A stretch of DNA of 64,000 nucleotides. It comes from Bacteroidota bacterium. GTDB taxonomy: Bacteria > Bacteroidota > Bacteroidia > Chitinophagales > JADJOU01. Of this stretch, positions 40,195 through 48,736 are shown piece by piece. Location of the stretch: assembly GCA_016713645.1 (NCBI GenBank), contig JADJOU010000008.1, positions 1-64,000 of the forward strand, written 5' to 3'. The notes beneath the pieces were generated by a model that worked only from the letters and a program-made list of their open reading frames with translations, was not told where the DNA came from and ran no database searches. How positions within the stretch are numbered: position 1 is the stretch's first letter; every line of letters starts with the position of its first letter. The translations under genes and the position numbers were made by a program.

Positions 40195-41685
40195 ATGAAT
40201 TTTATCGATTTCAATAATAAAAGCCTAGAAGACTTAAAAAAAATTGCTTCAAACTTCCCAGAGGAGACAATTCAATCTATTGATTTACAACTAAAAAATA
40301 CAATTCCAAGTGCATTCCTATCTACCGCTCATTATTTATTATCTTCCGCATGTTTCGAACTTAAAGATCAAGAAGGTGCTTTAAACAATATTACAAAATC
40401 ATTCGAATCTGCCACAAATCCTGAAGATAAAATCCGCGCTCTCGTAAGAAGGAGTAGCATTTACTTAAACAATTCCTTATCATTAAATGCATTTATAGAT
40501 TTAAACGAAGCCACTGAGATCAGCGTGAAAAACAAATCCATAAATATTGACCTCCTCTTGCCTTTGAAATTAACATTCGTCTATTTTTTAAGAACAAAAA
40601 AATTAATTCATTTAATTGATCCTTTATTCTTGGAAATCGATTCGTTAATATCACTGAGCAAAAACCAATTCATCATAGCGCATTACTATAAAGCTAAAGG
40701 GCTATATTATTTCTCTATTCGTGATTTTCAAAAGCACATTGCTTGTTTTAATTCCGCTAAAACACTATTTCAAGAATTAAACCTTCGAGAGGAAATTCAA
40801 TTACTCAACCAACATTACACGTTAAGCAAATTTATATTGGGTAATTCTGAATATATTAATCATCTAAATGAATTTAAAAAATTCCTAGATTCAAAAAAAG
40901 ACGCGACATTAAATCTCCGCTATTTAATTTCTATTTGTAATGAAAACATTGACCCATTTCAACTACTAAATATCAATCAGAAAGAGTATTTAAGAGTTGT
41001 TGAAATTAGTCAACCATTCTCCGATTATAAGTCAACGGCAAAACTATTCCTCTCTTTATCTAAGCACTTTGAAAATGCGGGAGATTTTAATAAAGCTTTA
41101 ACCTATTTCAAAGAAAGTAACATCTATTCAATTAAACACCTAGAAGAAGCCGAAAGTGATAAAGTTATAGAAGAACAAATTCAAATAGAATTAAAGAGCT
41201 TATTTCATTTTAAAGATAAAAAACAAAAAAACTCGAATAATGCTAAGAAGGATTTAAATGTTATTCAAGACTATGTTTCATCCAATATAAATCCGACCAT
41301 CATAAGTGAACCATATCAAAAAAATTCCGAGATAATAGGTAGACTCATTCTAGACCAATTCAAAACCCAAGTCTCCATTTGCACCAATTACGGCATCAAA
41401 TTTTTAGAGACCAACAATATCCAGGTCTTGGAATCAGACGGGAATTACACCATTCTCTACGATAAAGACGCCAAGCGCCATATATCCTCCAAGCCCTTGG
41501 CCTATTATGAAAAGCAATTGGACCCCAAGTCATTTTTGAGAACCCATCGCTCCTACATCATCAATATTAACTACATCGTACACTTTTTCCCGGGCCGGGT
41601 CGGCAAAATCGAATTGACCAATGGCCAAATCATCGAAGTATCGGCAAGAAAGATGGCGGAGGTGAGGAGGCGAATTTTGTCTTAG
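40195..41685 (+). CDS. TPR-LytTR transcriptional regulator, copy B (intact)
   Basis: A 496-residue cytosolic regulator. Residues 1-330 are helical, TPR-like repeats (SAHYLLSSACFELKDQEGAL-type, DKIRALVRR, AHYYKAKGLYYFSIRDFQKH, LFLSLSKHFENAGDFNKALTYF). Residues about 388-496 are a LytTR DNA-binding domain (NIQVLESDGNYTILYDKDAK, KSFLRTHRSYIININYIVHFF, GKIELTNGQIIEVSARKMAEV). There is no receiver domain and no transmembrane helix, so the input is likely a ligand or peptide bound by the TPR half, by analogy with RRNPP regulators; this is inference. It lies 19 bp after copy A and ends before a palindromic hairpin. The N-terminal half is visibly more AT-rich than the LytTR part. Confidence 0.82.
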   Translation: MNFIDFNNKSLEDLKKIASNFPEETIQSIDLQLKNTIPSAFLSTAHYLLSSACFELKDQEGALNNITKSFESATNPEDKIRALVRRSSIYLNNSLSLNAFIDLNEATEISVKNKSINIDLLLPLKLTFVYFLRTKKLIHLIDPLFLEIDSLISLSKNQFIIAHYYKAKGLYYFSIRDFQKHIACFNSAKTLFQELNLREEIQLLNQHYTLSKFILGNSEYINHLNEFKKFLDSKKDATLNLRYLISICNENIDPFQLLNINQKEYLRVVEISQPFSDYKSTAKLFLSLSKHFENAGDFNKALTYFKESNIYSIKHLEEAESDKVIEEQIQIELKSLFHFKDKKQKNSNNAKKDLNVIQDYVSSNINPTIISEPYQKNSEIIGRLILDQFKTQVSICTNYGIKFLETNNIQVLESDGNYTILYDKDAKRHISSKPLAYYEKQLDPKSFLRTHRSYIININYIVHFFPGRVGKIELTNGQIIEVSARKMAEVRRRILS

Positions 41686-41743
41686 CAAGATTTTTTCCCA
41701 TACTTTTTAAAATATCAGAGATTTTGGACCCCTTAGGCACACC

Positions 41744-41779
41744 AAAACTAAACTATTTTGTTTAAAATAGTTTAGTTTT
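41744..41779. terminator. Perfect 16-bp inverted repeat after TPR-LytTR copy B
   Basis: Arms 41744-41759 and 41764-41779 with a GTTT loop, starting 59 bp after the stop codon at 41685. The arms are AT-rich (AAAACTAAACTATTTT), with T4 at the 3' end. It may be a weak intrinsic terminator, or a protein-binding palindrome given the regulators beside it. Confidence 0.55.
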
Positions 41780-41853
41780 AGACAATTGTCTAATTATTCC
41801 GCAAAAAACAGAATATTATCTAATCAACGCAAACCTTTGCTAGACAATATCTA
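41779..41853. promoter_or_regulatory. Two related palindromes upstream of the small peptide gene
   Basis: TAGACAATTGTCTA (41779-41792) is a perfect 14-bp palindrome. TAGACAATATCTA (41841-41853) is a close variant 62 bp downstream, about six helical turns. Both lie in the 297-bp gap between TPR-LytTR copy B and the peptide gene at 41983. They are candidate operator sites; the binding protein is not known. Confidence 0.4.
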
Positions 41854-41982
41854 AATTCATGCCAAGTTTTTCAATTTGCCGAAAAAAACACAAAATACTT
41901 TATTAAAACAAAAATAGCAAATACTATTGCATCATAAACCTAACATCTTATCAACATTTAACTAATTAAACCTAATTTCAAC

Positions 41983-42201
41983 ATGACAACAACACAATTC
42001 AACCAAGTAAAAAACACAGTAGCAATCAAAGGTGGAACATCTGCAATCGAAGCAGAATTCAATGCCTTAATTACTTCAATGAGTTTAGACCAGTTTTTGG
42101 CTAGTTTTGGTGGAAGAGAGGATTTGATGGGCTTGTATGTTGATTATATTACAAGAACGAATAGAACTGATTTTACAGATGAGGCCTCGCCTATTTTCTA
42201 G
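41983..42201 (+). CDS. Small 72-residue protein between TPR regulators, candidate peptide precursor
   Basis: A short gene with an ATG start (MTTTQFNQVKNTVAIKGG) and no signal peptide or membrane segment. A Gly-Gly at residues 43-44, preceded by a helical SLDQFLASF, could be a double-glycine processing site releasing a 28-residue C-terminal peptide, but the match to known GG leaders is weak. No family recognised. It is preceded by a 297-bp intergenic region with a hairpin and two palindromes, and followed after 44 bp by the TPR-histidine kinase gene. The position suggests a partner or signal for the TPR proteins; this is inference. Confidence 0.6.
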   Translation: MTTTQFNQVKNTVAIKGGTSAIEAEFNALITSMSLDQFLASFGGREDLMGLYVDYITRTNRTDFTDEASPIF

Positions 42202-42219
42202 TAACTTTCAAAATATTAC

Positions 42220-42227
42220 TACATTTG
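42220..42227 (+). promoter_or_regulatory. Candidate -7 box TACATTTG for the TPR-histidine kinase
   Basis: An exact TAnnTTTG match ending 18 bp before the ATG at 42246, so the kinase can be expressed apart from the peptide gene. Confidence 0.5.
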
Positions 42228-42245
42228 TAATCAATTAGATTACTT

Positions 42246-44099
42246 ATGAATTTTGCAAAAGATGATTTAGAAAGCTTAAAAAAAGAATTCACTAAATCAC
42301 CAAAGGAGTCTATTGAACTTACAAATTCACTGATTAATTCTGGATTGGATAAGATATACTTATCCAAAGCCTTTTATTTACTCTCTCTTTCACATGGTGT
42401 GCTTAAAGATAAAAGTAAAGAAAGAGATTGTTTAAACCAAGCTGTAGAAGAGGCTGTAAAAATTGAAGACAAAATTAGAGCATTAGTTCGGAGGGGGGGA
42501 TATTTTATAGACTCTTCGTTAGGATTAGAAGCTTTTATAGATTTGACTTCCGCTGAAGATATAGTTGAAAAGAATAGTTTTAATAATACGGAACTAATCT
42601 TATCCATCAAATTAACAAAGTTCTATTTGTATAGGAGTTCAAATAAGAACTTAATAAACAATGAACTATTTCAGGAAATAGAAGCTCTTATTAGCAGCAA
42701 CACAAATAACTTTATTGTTGCGCATTATTACAAAGCCAAGGGTCTATATTATTTTAGCCTTAATGAATATAGTAAATCAATTCCCGAGTTTGACAATTCT
42801 GTTCTATTTTTTAATAAAACCACTAATTCAAATGAAATAATCCAAATTGATAAGTTTCTATCAATTTGTAAATTTTTGATTAACGATTCAAGTTATCTGT
42901 TGCATAAAACTAAGTATGAAAACTACTTATTGTCGGTTTCAGACCCGATATTGAACCTTCGCTATTTAATCTCAATTGGAAACGCAGGTATAAATCCGTT
43001 GTCATTTTCAAATATAAACACAAATGAATATTTAAATACTATTAATTATTGTGTCTCTATAAAAGAATGGAAATCAGCGAGTTTGCTTTTTTCTTTCTTG
43101 GCGATTTACTATGAAGAAGCAAACGAGTATAAAAATGCCACAGAATCCTACAAAAAACAAATCGAATATAGCGCATTAGCTCTTAAAAATAGCGACGAAG
43201 GCAAAATGGCTGAAATGCGCTTTGAAAGCGAGATCCGCAAAATTCAAGACGAGAACTCCAAAGTGCGCTTGATGTTTGAAGAGCTATCTAGACTTCAAGA
43301 CAAGAATAAGAGCATCGAGCGGTTTATGAGCCACGACTTCCTCGGACCATCGCGCACCATCGCAGACCTCTGCAAGGTCCTCATGCTCTCCGACACCCAA
43401 AACCTCACCCCAAAAGGAAAAGAAACACTTCGACTCATCATCGATGCTGGGGACATGCTCGCAGAAATGACCGGCAGCGTCTGGGAATTCATGCATATCA
43501 ACGAAAAAGAGGGAAGCACTTTCAAAGTCTTTAATACTGAACAAGCCATTCGCGCCTCCTTTAAAAAGTTCGAAACCGAATTGCGACAAAATAATATCAT
43601 GTACGATATTAAACCTCCATTCGCCAATATCTTGGGAAACAGTGATTTGCTCACTGAGGCCATCAATAGCCTCATTTCCAATTCCATTAAATACTGCAAA
43701 CAGCCAGGTGCCGTTATCCGCATTTTCTGCGAAGTAGATAGAGGAAATGCCGTGATTACCTATTACGACAATAGCAAAGGCATGAATTGGGACGTCCTTC
43801 AACGAGTGTATAACCTCATCGGAAATAGCGATAGAACTGGCATGGGCAACGGGCTCGCACTACTTAAAAATGTTGTTGAACTACACGGCGGCTCCGTCAA
43901 ATTGGCTTCTGGAAATAAAGAAGGTGTATCGTTTCGGCTTATATTTCCCGTCAGGACCAAAATCATCCTATTCCGAAGAATGGCACAAGAGCCCGAAAAC
44001 ATCTGGTCGATTTGGAAAGAAGTCCACGCACTCGAAGAACAAGAAAAAGAAGAAGTGCGCAGATTTCAAATCGAAAAATGGGGACGAACATTCGAATAA
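42246..44099 (+). CDS. Cytosolic TPR-sensor histidine kinase
   Basis: A 617-residue protein. Its N-terminal 330 or so residues are homologous to the TPR halves of the two upstream regulators (IYLSKAFYLLSLSHG, DKIRALVRRGGYFID, AHYYKAKGLYYFSLNEYSKS, LNLRYLISIGNAGINP). A coiled linker (residues about 318-355) leads to a kinase core. Its H-box FMSHDFLGP has the phospho-acceptor His near residue 363; the N-box is LTEAINSLISNSIKYC near 470 and the G2 box GMGNGLALLKNVVELHGG near 531. The G1 box reads DNSKGM where DNGxGM is usual. There are no transmembrane helices. A 35-residue charged tail follows. No receiver-domain partner is adjacent, so the phosphotransfer partner is unknown. Confidence 0.82.
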   Translation: MNFAKDDLESLKKEFTKSPKESIELTNSLINSGLDKIYLSKAFYLLSLSHGVLKDKSKERDCLNQAVEEAVKIEDKIRALVRRGGYFIDSSLGLEAFIDLTSAEDIVEKNSFNNTELILSIKLTKFYLYRSSNKNLINNELFQEIEALISSNTNNFIVAHYYKAKGLYYFSLNEYSKSIPEFDNSVLFFNKTTNSNEIIQIDKFLSICKFLINDSSYLLHKTKYENYLLSVSDPILNLRYLISIGNAGINPLSFSNINTNEYLNTINYCVSIKEWKSASLLFSFLAIYYEEANEYKNATESYKKQIEYSALALKNSDEGKMAEMRFESEIRKIQDENSKVRLMFEELSRLQDKNKSIERFMSHDFLGPSRTIADLCKVLMLSDTQNLTPKGKETLRLIIDAGDMLAEMTGSVWEFMHINEKEGSTFKVFNTEQAIRASFKKFETELRQNNIMYDIKPPFANILGNSDLLTEAINSLISNSIKYCKQPGAVIRIFCEVDRGNAVITYYDNSKGMNWDVLQRVYNLIGNSDRTGMGNGLALLKNVVELHGGSVKLASGNKEGVSFRLIFPVRTKIILFRRMAQEPENIWSIWKEVHALEEQEKEEVRRFQIEKWGRTFE

Positions 44100-44269
44100 T
44101 CGCTCTTATTTTCCTATTATATATAGTATAAAAAACAAAAATCGCTTCTTTAACTATATTTATTCCTTTCTGCAACTGCCGTTGTATTCTCCCTCAACCC
44201 CACCATCACGCAATCTTCATCACACGCATCTTTTCAAAAACCCTTCGCCACATTTATTTTCGAAACTAC

Positions 44270-44301
44270 TTGACAAAGGCTATCTCACAATCGTATATTT
44301 G
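44270..44301 (+). promoter_or_regulatory. Candidate promoter TTGA-N20-TATATTTG for queA
   Basis: The -33-like TTGA at 44270-44273 and the -7 TATATTTG at 44294-44301 are spaced by 20 bp, close to the Bacteroidota layout. The -7 box ends 35 bp before the queA ATG at 44337. Confidence 0.55.
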
Positions 44302-44336
44302 CCGCCTTTCACAATAAATCCAAGTATAGAATAATT

Positions 44337-45404
44337 ATGTCTGAAGTCTTTAAATTATCCAAATTCGTATATAAACTACCCGAAGAACTTATCGCCAAAC
44401 ACCCTTCTCCAGAGAGAGGTGAGAGCAGAATGATGATCGTAGATCGAAAAAAAGGCAAAATCGAACACAAAACATTTAGAGATATCCTCAAATACTTTTC
44501 TGAAGACGATGTCATGGTATTCAACAATACCAAGGTTTTCCCCGCTCGTCTATGGGCTACCAAAGAAAAAACGGGTGCCAAAATCGAAGTCTTTTTGTTG
44601 AGAGAACTCAATGGTAACCAACTCCTTTGGGATGTATTGGTCGACCCAGCTAGAAAAATCCGCGTCGGAAACAAACTATACTTCGGAGATGATGATTTAC
44701 TCGTCGCTGAAATTGTAGACAATACCACCTCAAGAGGTCGAACCATCCGTTTCCTCTATGATGGAGATAAGTCGAAGTTCAGAGAATTCCTCTTTTCATT
44801 CGGGGAAACGCCTATTCCTAAATACATCGCATCCAAAAGAAATATTGAAGCAAGCGATAAAGATAGATATCAAACAGTATATGCTAAACATGAAGGGGCC
44901 GTCGCTGCGCCAACTGCTGGTTTGCACTTTACCAAAGAAATTCTCAAGCGCTTGGAAATCAAAGGTGTCAACTTAGCAGAAGTTACCCTTCACACAGGAC
45001 TCGGTTCTTTTAGAACCATCGATGTAGAAGATTTGTCCAAACATAAAATGGATGCAGAATATGTGAAAGTCGGCTCTGATGCAGTTGCACTTGTCAATGA
45101 AGCAAAAGACAAAGGGAAAAAAGTCATCTCCGTGGGTACAACAGTGATGAGAAGCATTGAAAGTGGTGTTACCTCTGAGGGCAGACTTAAAGAATTTGAG
45201 GGTTGGACCAATTTATTTATCTATCCCCCTTACGATTTCAGCATAGCGGATTGTCTTTTGACAAATTTCCACTTGCCTAAATCATCGCTCTTTATCATGA
45301 CATGCGCCTATGGTGGTTATGATCTCATTCAAGAAGCCTATAAAGAAGCCGTAAAAGAGAAATACAATTTCTTTACTTATGGCGATTGTATGCTTATTAT
45401 ATAA
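44337..45404 (+). CDS. queA: S-adenosylmethionine:tRNA ribosyltransferase-isomerase QueA
   Basis: A 355-residue enzyme that transfers and isomerises the ribosyl part of SAM onto 7-aminomethyl-7-deazaguanine in tRNA, giving epoxyqueuosine. Recognisable blocks in order are ELIAKHPSPERGESRMMIVDR, DDVMVFNNTKVFPARLWA, IPKYIASKR, DRYQTVYAKHEGAVAAPTAG, LHFTKEIL, VTLHTGLGSFR, VGTTVMRSIES and SLFIMTCAYGG. Length and ends are normal. It is followed 31 bp later by dus, another tRNA-modifying enzyme, in the same direction, so a small tRNA-modification operon is likely. Confidence 0.93.
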   Translation: MSEVFKLSKFVYKLPEELIAKHPSPERGESRMMIVDRKKGKIEHKTFRDILKYFSEDDVMVFNNTKVFPARLWATKEKTGAKIEVFLLRELNGNQLLWDVLVDPARKIRVGNKLYFGDDDLLVAEIVDNTTSRGRTIRFLYDGDKSKFREFLFSFGETPIPKYIASKRNIEASDKDRYQTVYAKHEGAVAAPTAGLHFTKEILKRLEIKGVNLAEVTLHTGLGSFRTIDVEDLSKHKMDAEYVKVGSDAVALVNEAKDKGKKVISVGTTVMRSIESGVTSEGRLKEFEGWTNLFIYPPYDFSIADCLLTNFHLPKSSLFIMTCAYGGYDLIQEAYKEAVKEKYNFFTYGDCMLII

Positions 45405-45435
45405 TGCACGCGCTGCCAAGACCCCGTAACCTTTC

Positions 45436-46445
45436 ATGATAAAAATTGGCAATACAGAACTTGGCGAATACCCTTATTGCTAGCGCCCATGGAGGATGTC
45501 AGTGATCCCCCATTTAGAGCTCAATGCAAAAAGTTCGGGGCCGATATGATGTATACAGAATTCATATCCACTGAGGGACTCATGCGAGGCGCCAATAAAA
45601 GCATTCAAAAACTAGATATTTACGACTACGAGAGGCCCATTGGAATTCAAATATTCGGCGGGGAACTCGAACCGATGATCTATTCTGCCCAAGTCGTAGA
45701 AGCTCATCAACCCAATTTACTCGATATCAACTATGGATGCCCTGTGAAAAAAGTCGTCTGTAAAGACGCCGGCGCAGGGATTCTGAAGAATATCCCCAAA
45801 ATGATGCAATTGACATCTGCAGTAATTAAGGCGACCACCTTGCCCGTTACTGTAAAAACCCGCTTAGGATGGGATGAATCAACCATCAATATTGTAGAGG
45901 TAGCGGAGCGACTTCAAGACATTGGGGTACAAGCGCTCACCATTCACGCACGAACCAGGGTTCAAATGTATAAAGGCGAGGCAGATTGGTCCTGGATTGC
46001 TAAAGTAAAAGACAATCCGCGCTTGACCATTCCTGTTTTTGGAAATGGAGATATCGACAGTCCTCAAAAAGCAAAGAGGTATAAAGAAACTTTTGGAGCC
46101 GACGGATTGATGATCGGAAGAGCCGCGATTGGATACCCATGGGTTTTTAGAGAGATCAAAGCCTATCTAGATCGAGGAGAAATCATTCCGCCACCCGATA
46201 TCCATGAGAGAGCTACTGCATGCCGCGAACACCTCACCCACTCGATGGAGTGGAAGGGAGAATCACTGGGTATTGTTGAAATGCGCCGACACTATGCCCA
46301 TTATTTCCGAGGCTATGAAGGAATTAAAGAGTTTAGAATGAGGTTGGTGAATACTATGGATTACCGTGAATTGATGAACATTCTCGAAGAAGTTGAATCC
46401 CACTACCACGGAAAAGAAGATTTGTTTGCCGATACCGCTATATAG
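45436..46445 (+). CDS. dus: tRNA-dihydrouridine synthase, frameshifted near the start
   Basis: An FMN enzyme that reduces uridines in the tRNA D-loop. The restored N-terminus is MIKIGNTELGEYPLLLAPMEDVSDPPF. The ATG at 45436 and the rest are separated by a missing C in the C3 run at 45471-45473. Family blocks follow: YTEFISTEGLMRG, VQIFGGE-like IQIFGGELEPM, DINYGCPVKKVVCKDAGAG with the catalytic Cys, PVTVKTRLGWDES, LTIHARTRVQMYKGEADW, VFGNGDIDSP and DGLMIGRAAIGYPWVF. The lesion looks like a sequencing deletion. The DusB-type subgroup is probable but not certain. Confidence 0.9.
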
Positions 46446-46448
46446 TGC

Positions 46449-47081
46449 TTAAATGATATTCGTTTTTCTATTTTCTGGTGAAATCTCCTCACAAATACTT
46501 AAAAAAGAGTCAATTGGCTTGGGTGACCGCCAAATAGCAGATTGCAATACAAAACCACCAAAACCCAACTTTTCTGTCTCCTTGATTCTGCTGATATTCA
46601 CGCCGCCCATAGCATAGACTCGTCGCTCGTCCTTCATGGCATTTAAACGGGTACTATCCACTAACTTAATGATATTGTCATTGTAATTTTCTATAAAGAC
46701 GGGGTAAATAAATACATGTTTGGCTCTTTTATCCAAACTCTCTAATTGAACAATATGCTTCACTTGTGAAAAAATCCACATGTTAGGGTTTCGCTTTAAA
46801 AATGGCTTTAAAACGAATAAATTATAAAAAAAGGCGCCAAATTTTTCTTTTTCGACCAAATATCCCCTCGTTTTATACTTTTCTGCTAAGTCAGTATAGG
46901 TAGCAATAATCAATCTATTGTGGTATTTTGAATCGATAGACAAGATGTATTCCTCCATTTCGCGATGAGTGAATTTCGGCTTAAACACATACAATAAATC
47001 CAAACCATTCTCAAATGCTTTGTGAATTATGTCTAATTCAAAAACAACATTATAGGGGTTTGTAGCAATTGTCTTTATCAT
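46449..47081 (-). CDS. Thiamine phosphate synthase/TenI superfamily protein
   Basis: A 210-residue TIM-barrel protein of the ThiE/TenI superfamily. The C-terminal signature VYAMGGVNISRIKETEKLGFGGFVLQSAIW corresponds to the phosphate-binding loops of the family. A YVFKPKFTHREMEEYI start matches the first barrel strand of divergent members. True ThiE pyrophosphate-binding residues are not clearly present, so synthase activity is doubtful; a TenI-like or other role is possible. It is 3 bp downstream of hutU on the same strand, suggesting co-transcription, and convergent with dus. Confidence 0.65.
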   Translation of the reverse strand: MIKTIATNPYNVVFELDIIHKAFENGLDLLYVFKPKFTHREMEEYILSIDSKYHNRLIIATYTDLAEKYKTRGYLVEKEKFGAFFYNLFVLKPFLKRNPNMWIFSQVKHIVQLESLDKRAKHVFIYPVFIENYNDNIIKLVDSTRLNAMKDERRVYAMGGVNISRIKETEKLGFGGFVLQSAIWRSPKPIDSFLSICEEISPENRKTNII

Positions 47082-47084
47082 CTT

Positions 47085-48734
47085 CTATATCGTCAAATTG
47101 TTCTTTTTAGCCGTTTCAATGGCGATTTCATATCCAGCGTCTGCGTGTCGAATAACTCCCATCGCAGGGTCGTTGTGCAATACCCGTTTGAGTCGCTCTG
47201 CTGCATCCACCGTGCCATCTGCCACGATAACCATACCCGCATGGAGCGAATAACCCATGCCAACTCCTCCACCGTGATGGAAAGAAACCCAACTAGCGCC
47301 GCCTGCAGTATTGATTAAAGCATTGAGTATTGGCCAATCAGCCACAGCATCAGAGCCATCCATCATCGCCTCTGTCTCTCGATTCGGCGAGGCCACAGAT
47401 CCAGTATCTAAATGATCTCTTCCTATGACAATCGGCGCTTTCACTTTACCCTCTGCAACCAATTCATTAAAGGCAAGAGCAGCCCTTTCTCGTTCACCCA
47501 TTTTCAACCAACATATTCTGGCAGGCAAGCCTTGAAAAGCGATTTTTTCTTTAGCTAGAGTCAACCAGCGAAGCAAGCCTTTATTTTCTGGGAATAATTC
47601 TTTCAATTTCGCATCACAAACAGCAATATCATTTTCATCACCGCTCAGAGCGACAAAACGAAAAGGACCAGACCCTTCGCAGAACAGCGGTCTTATATAT
47701 TCTGGAACAAACCCCGGGAAGTCGAATGCATTCTCTACCCCATGAGCCAGCGCCTGACCTCGGATATTATTGCCATAATCAAAAGTGATGGCTCCTCTTT
47801 TTTGCAATTCAATCATTTGGCGCACTTGTTTGCACATCGTCTCAATCGAACGTTTCCTGTATTCATCCGGATTGGCTTCGCGCAGCACATTTGCCTCGAC
47901 GACCGACATTTTCTCCGGGAAATACCCGATTAATTCATCGTGAGCAGATGTTTGGTCTGTCAAAGTATCCGGGGTGATATTGCGCTCAATCAAGCGCCCC
48001 AATAAATCCACCGCATTGCATACGACACCGATAGAGATGGCCTTTCCCTCTTTAGCATATTGCACAGCTTTATCTATGGCGATATCGATATCTTCATACA
48101 TCTCATCGATATACCGAGTTTCAATTCTCTTTTTAATCCTCCATGCCTCTACATCAGCAGCTAGACAAACTCCTTCGTTCATGGTAATGGCAAGGGGTTG
48201 AGCACCGCCCATGCCGCCGAGTCCCGCAGTAACATTCAGCTTGCCCTTTAAACTTCCATTAAAATGCTTATTAGCTAGCGATAAATAGGTCTCATAAGTG
48301 CCTTGCACGATTCCCTGCGAACCGATATAAATCCAGGAGCCAGCGGTCATTTGACCATACATCATCAAACCTTTTTGCTCTAGTTCTGAGAAATGTTCCC
48401 AATTGGCCCATTTTCCCACCAAATTTGAATTGGCGATAATCACCCTCGGCGCATGCTTATGCGAGCGCAAGATACCGACGGGTTTTCCAGACTGCACCAT
48501 TAAGGTTTGGTCCTCTTCTAAATTCTGAAGACAAGAGATAATTTTATGATAGGATTCCCAATTTCTGGCAGCTTTTCCTCTACCTCCATATACAATAAGC
48601 TCGTCGGGGCGCTCAGCAACATCTGGGTCGAGATTATTCATCAACATCCGCATTGCTGCTTCTTGCACCCATCCCTTGCATGAAATTTTAGCACCGCGCG
48701 GTGCCCTTATATTTTTTACAATATTTGATTCCAT
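47085..48734 (-). CDS. hutU: Urocanate hydratase HutU
   Basis: A 549-residue NAD-dependent urocanase, the second step of histidine degradation (urocanate to imidazolonepropionate). Visible blocks are YGGRGKAARNWESY, GKPVGILRSHKHAPRVIIANSNLVGKWA spread over residues 82-110, MTAGSWIYIGSQGIVQGTYET, TAGLGGMGGAQPLA, FCEGSGPFRFVALSGD, GLPARICWLKMGERERAALAFN and FHHGGGVGMGYSLHAGMV. Length is full. The other hut genes (hutH, hutI, hutG or ftcD) are not nearby. It is flanked within 3 bp by DUF3127 upstream and a TenI-like gene downstream. Confidence 0.95.
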   Translation of the reverse strand: MESNIVKNIRAPRGAKISCKGWVQEAAMRMLMNNLDPDVAERPDELIVYGGRGKAARNWESYHKIISCLQNLEEDQTLMVQSGKPVGILRSHKHAPRVIIANSNLVGKWANWEHFSELEQKGLMMYGQMTAGSWIYIGSQGIVQGTYETYLSLANKHFNGSLKGKLNVTAGLGGMGGAQPLAITMNEGVCLAADVEAWRIKKRIETRYIDEMYEDIDIAIDKAVQYAKEGKAISIGVVCNAVDLLGRLIERNITPDTLTDQTSAHDELIGYFPEKMSVVEANVLREANPDEYRKRSIETMCKQVRQMIELQKRGAITFDYGNNIRGQALAHGVENAFDFPGFVPEYIRPLFCEGSGPFRFVALSGDENDIAVCDAKLKELFPENKGLLRWLTLAKEKIAFQGLPARICWLKMGERERAALAFNELVAEGKVKAPIVIGRDHLDTGSVASPNRETEAMMDGSDAVADWPILNALINTAGGASWVSFHHGGGVGMGYSLHAGMVIVADGTVDAAERLKRVLHNDPAMGVIRHADAGYEIAIETAKKNNLTI

Positions 48735-48736
48735 AA

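Noticed and set aside
43284..43802. Long minus-strand frames opposite the TPR-kinase gene
   Set aside because: They mirror the codon structure of the conserved kinase domain on the other strand; no start context or homology.
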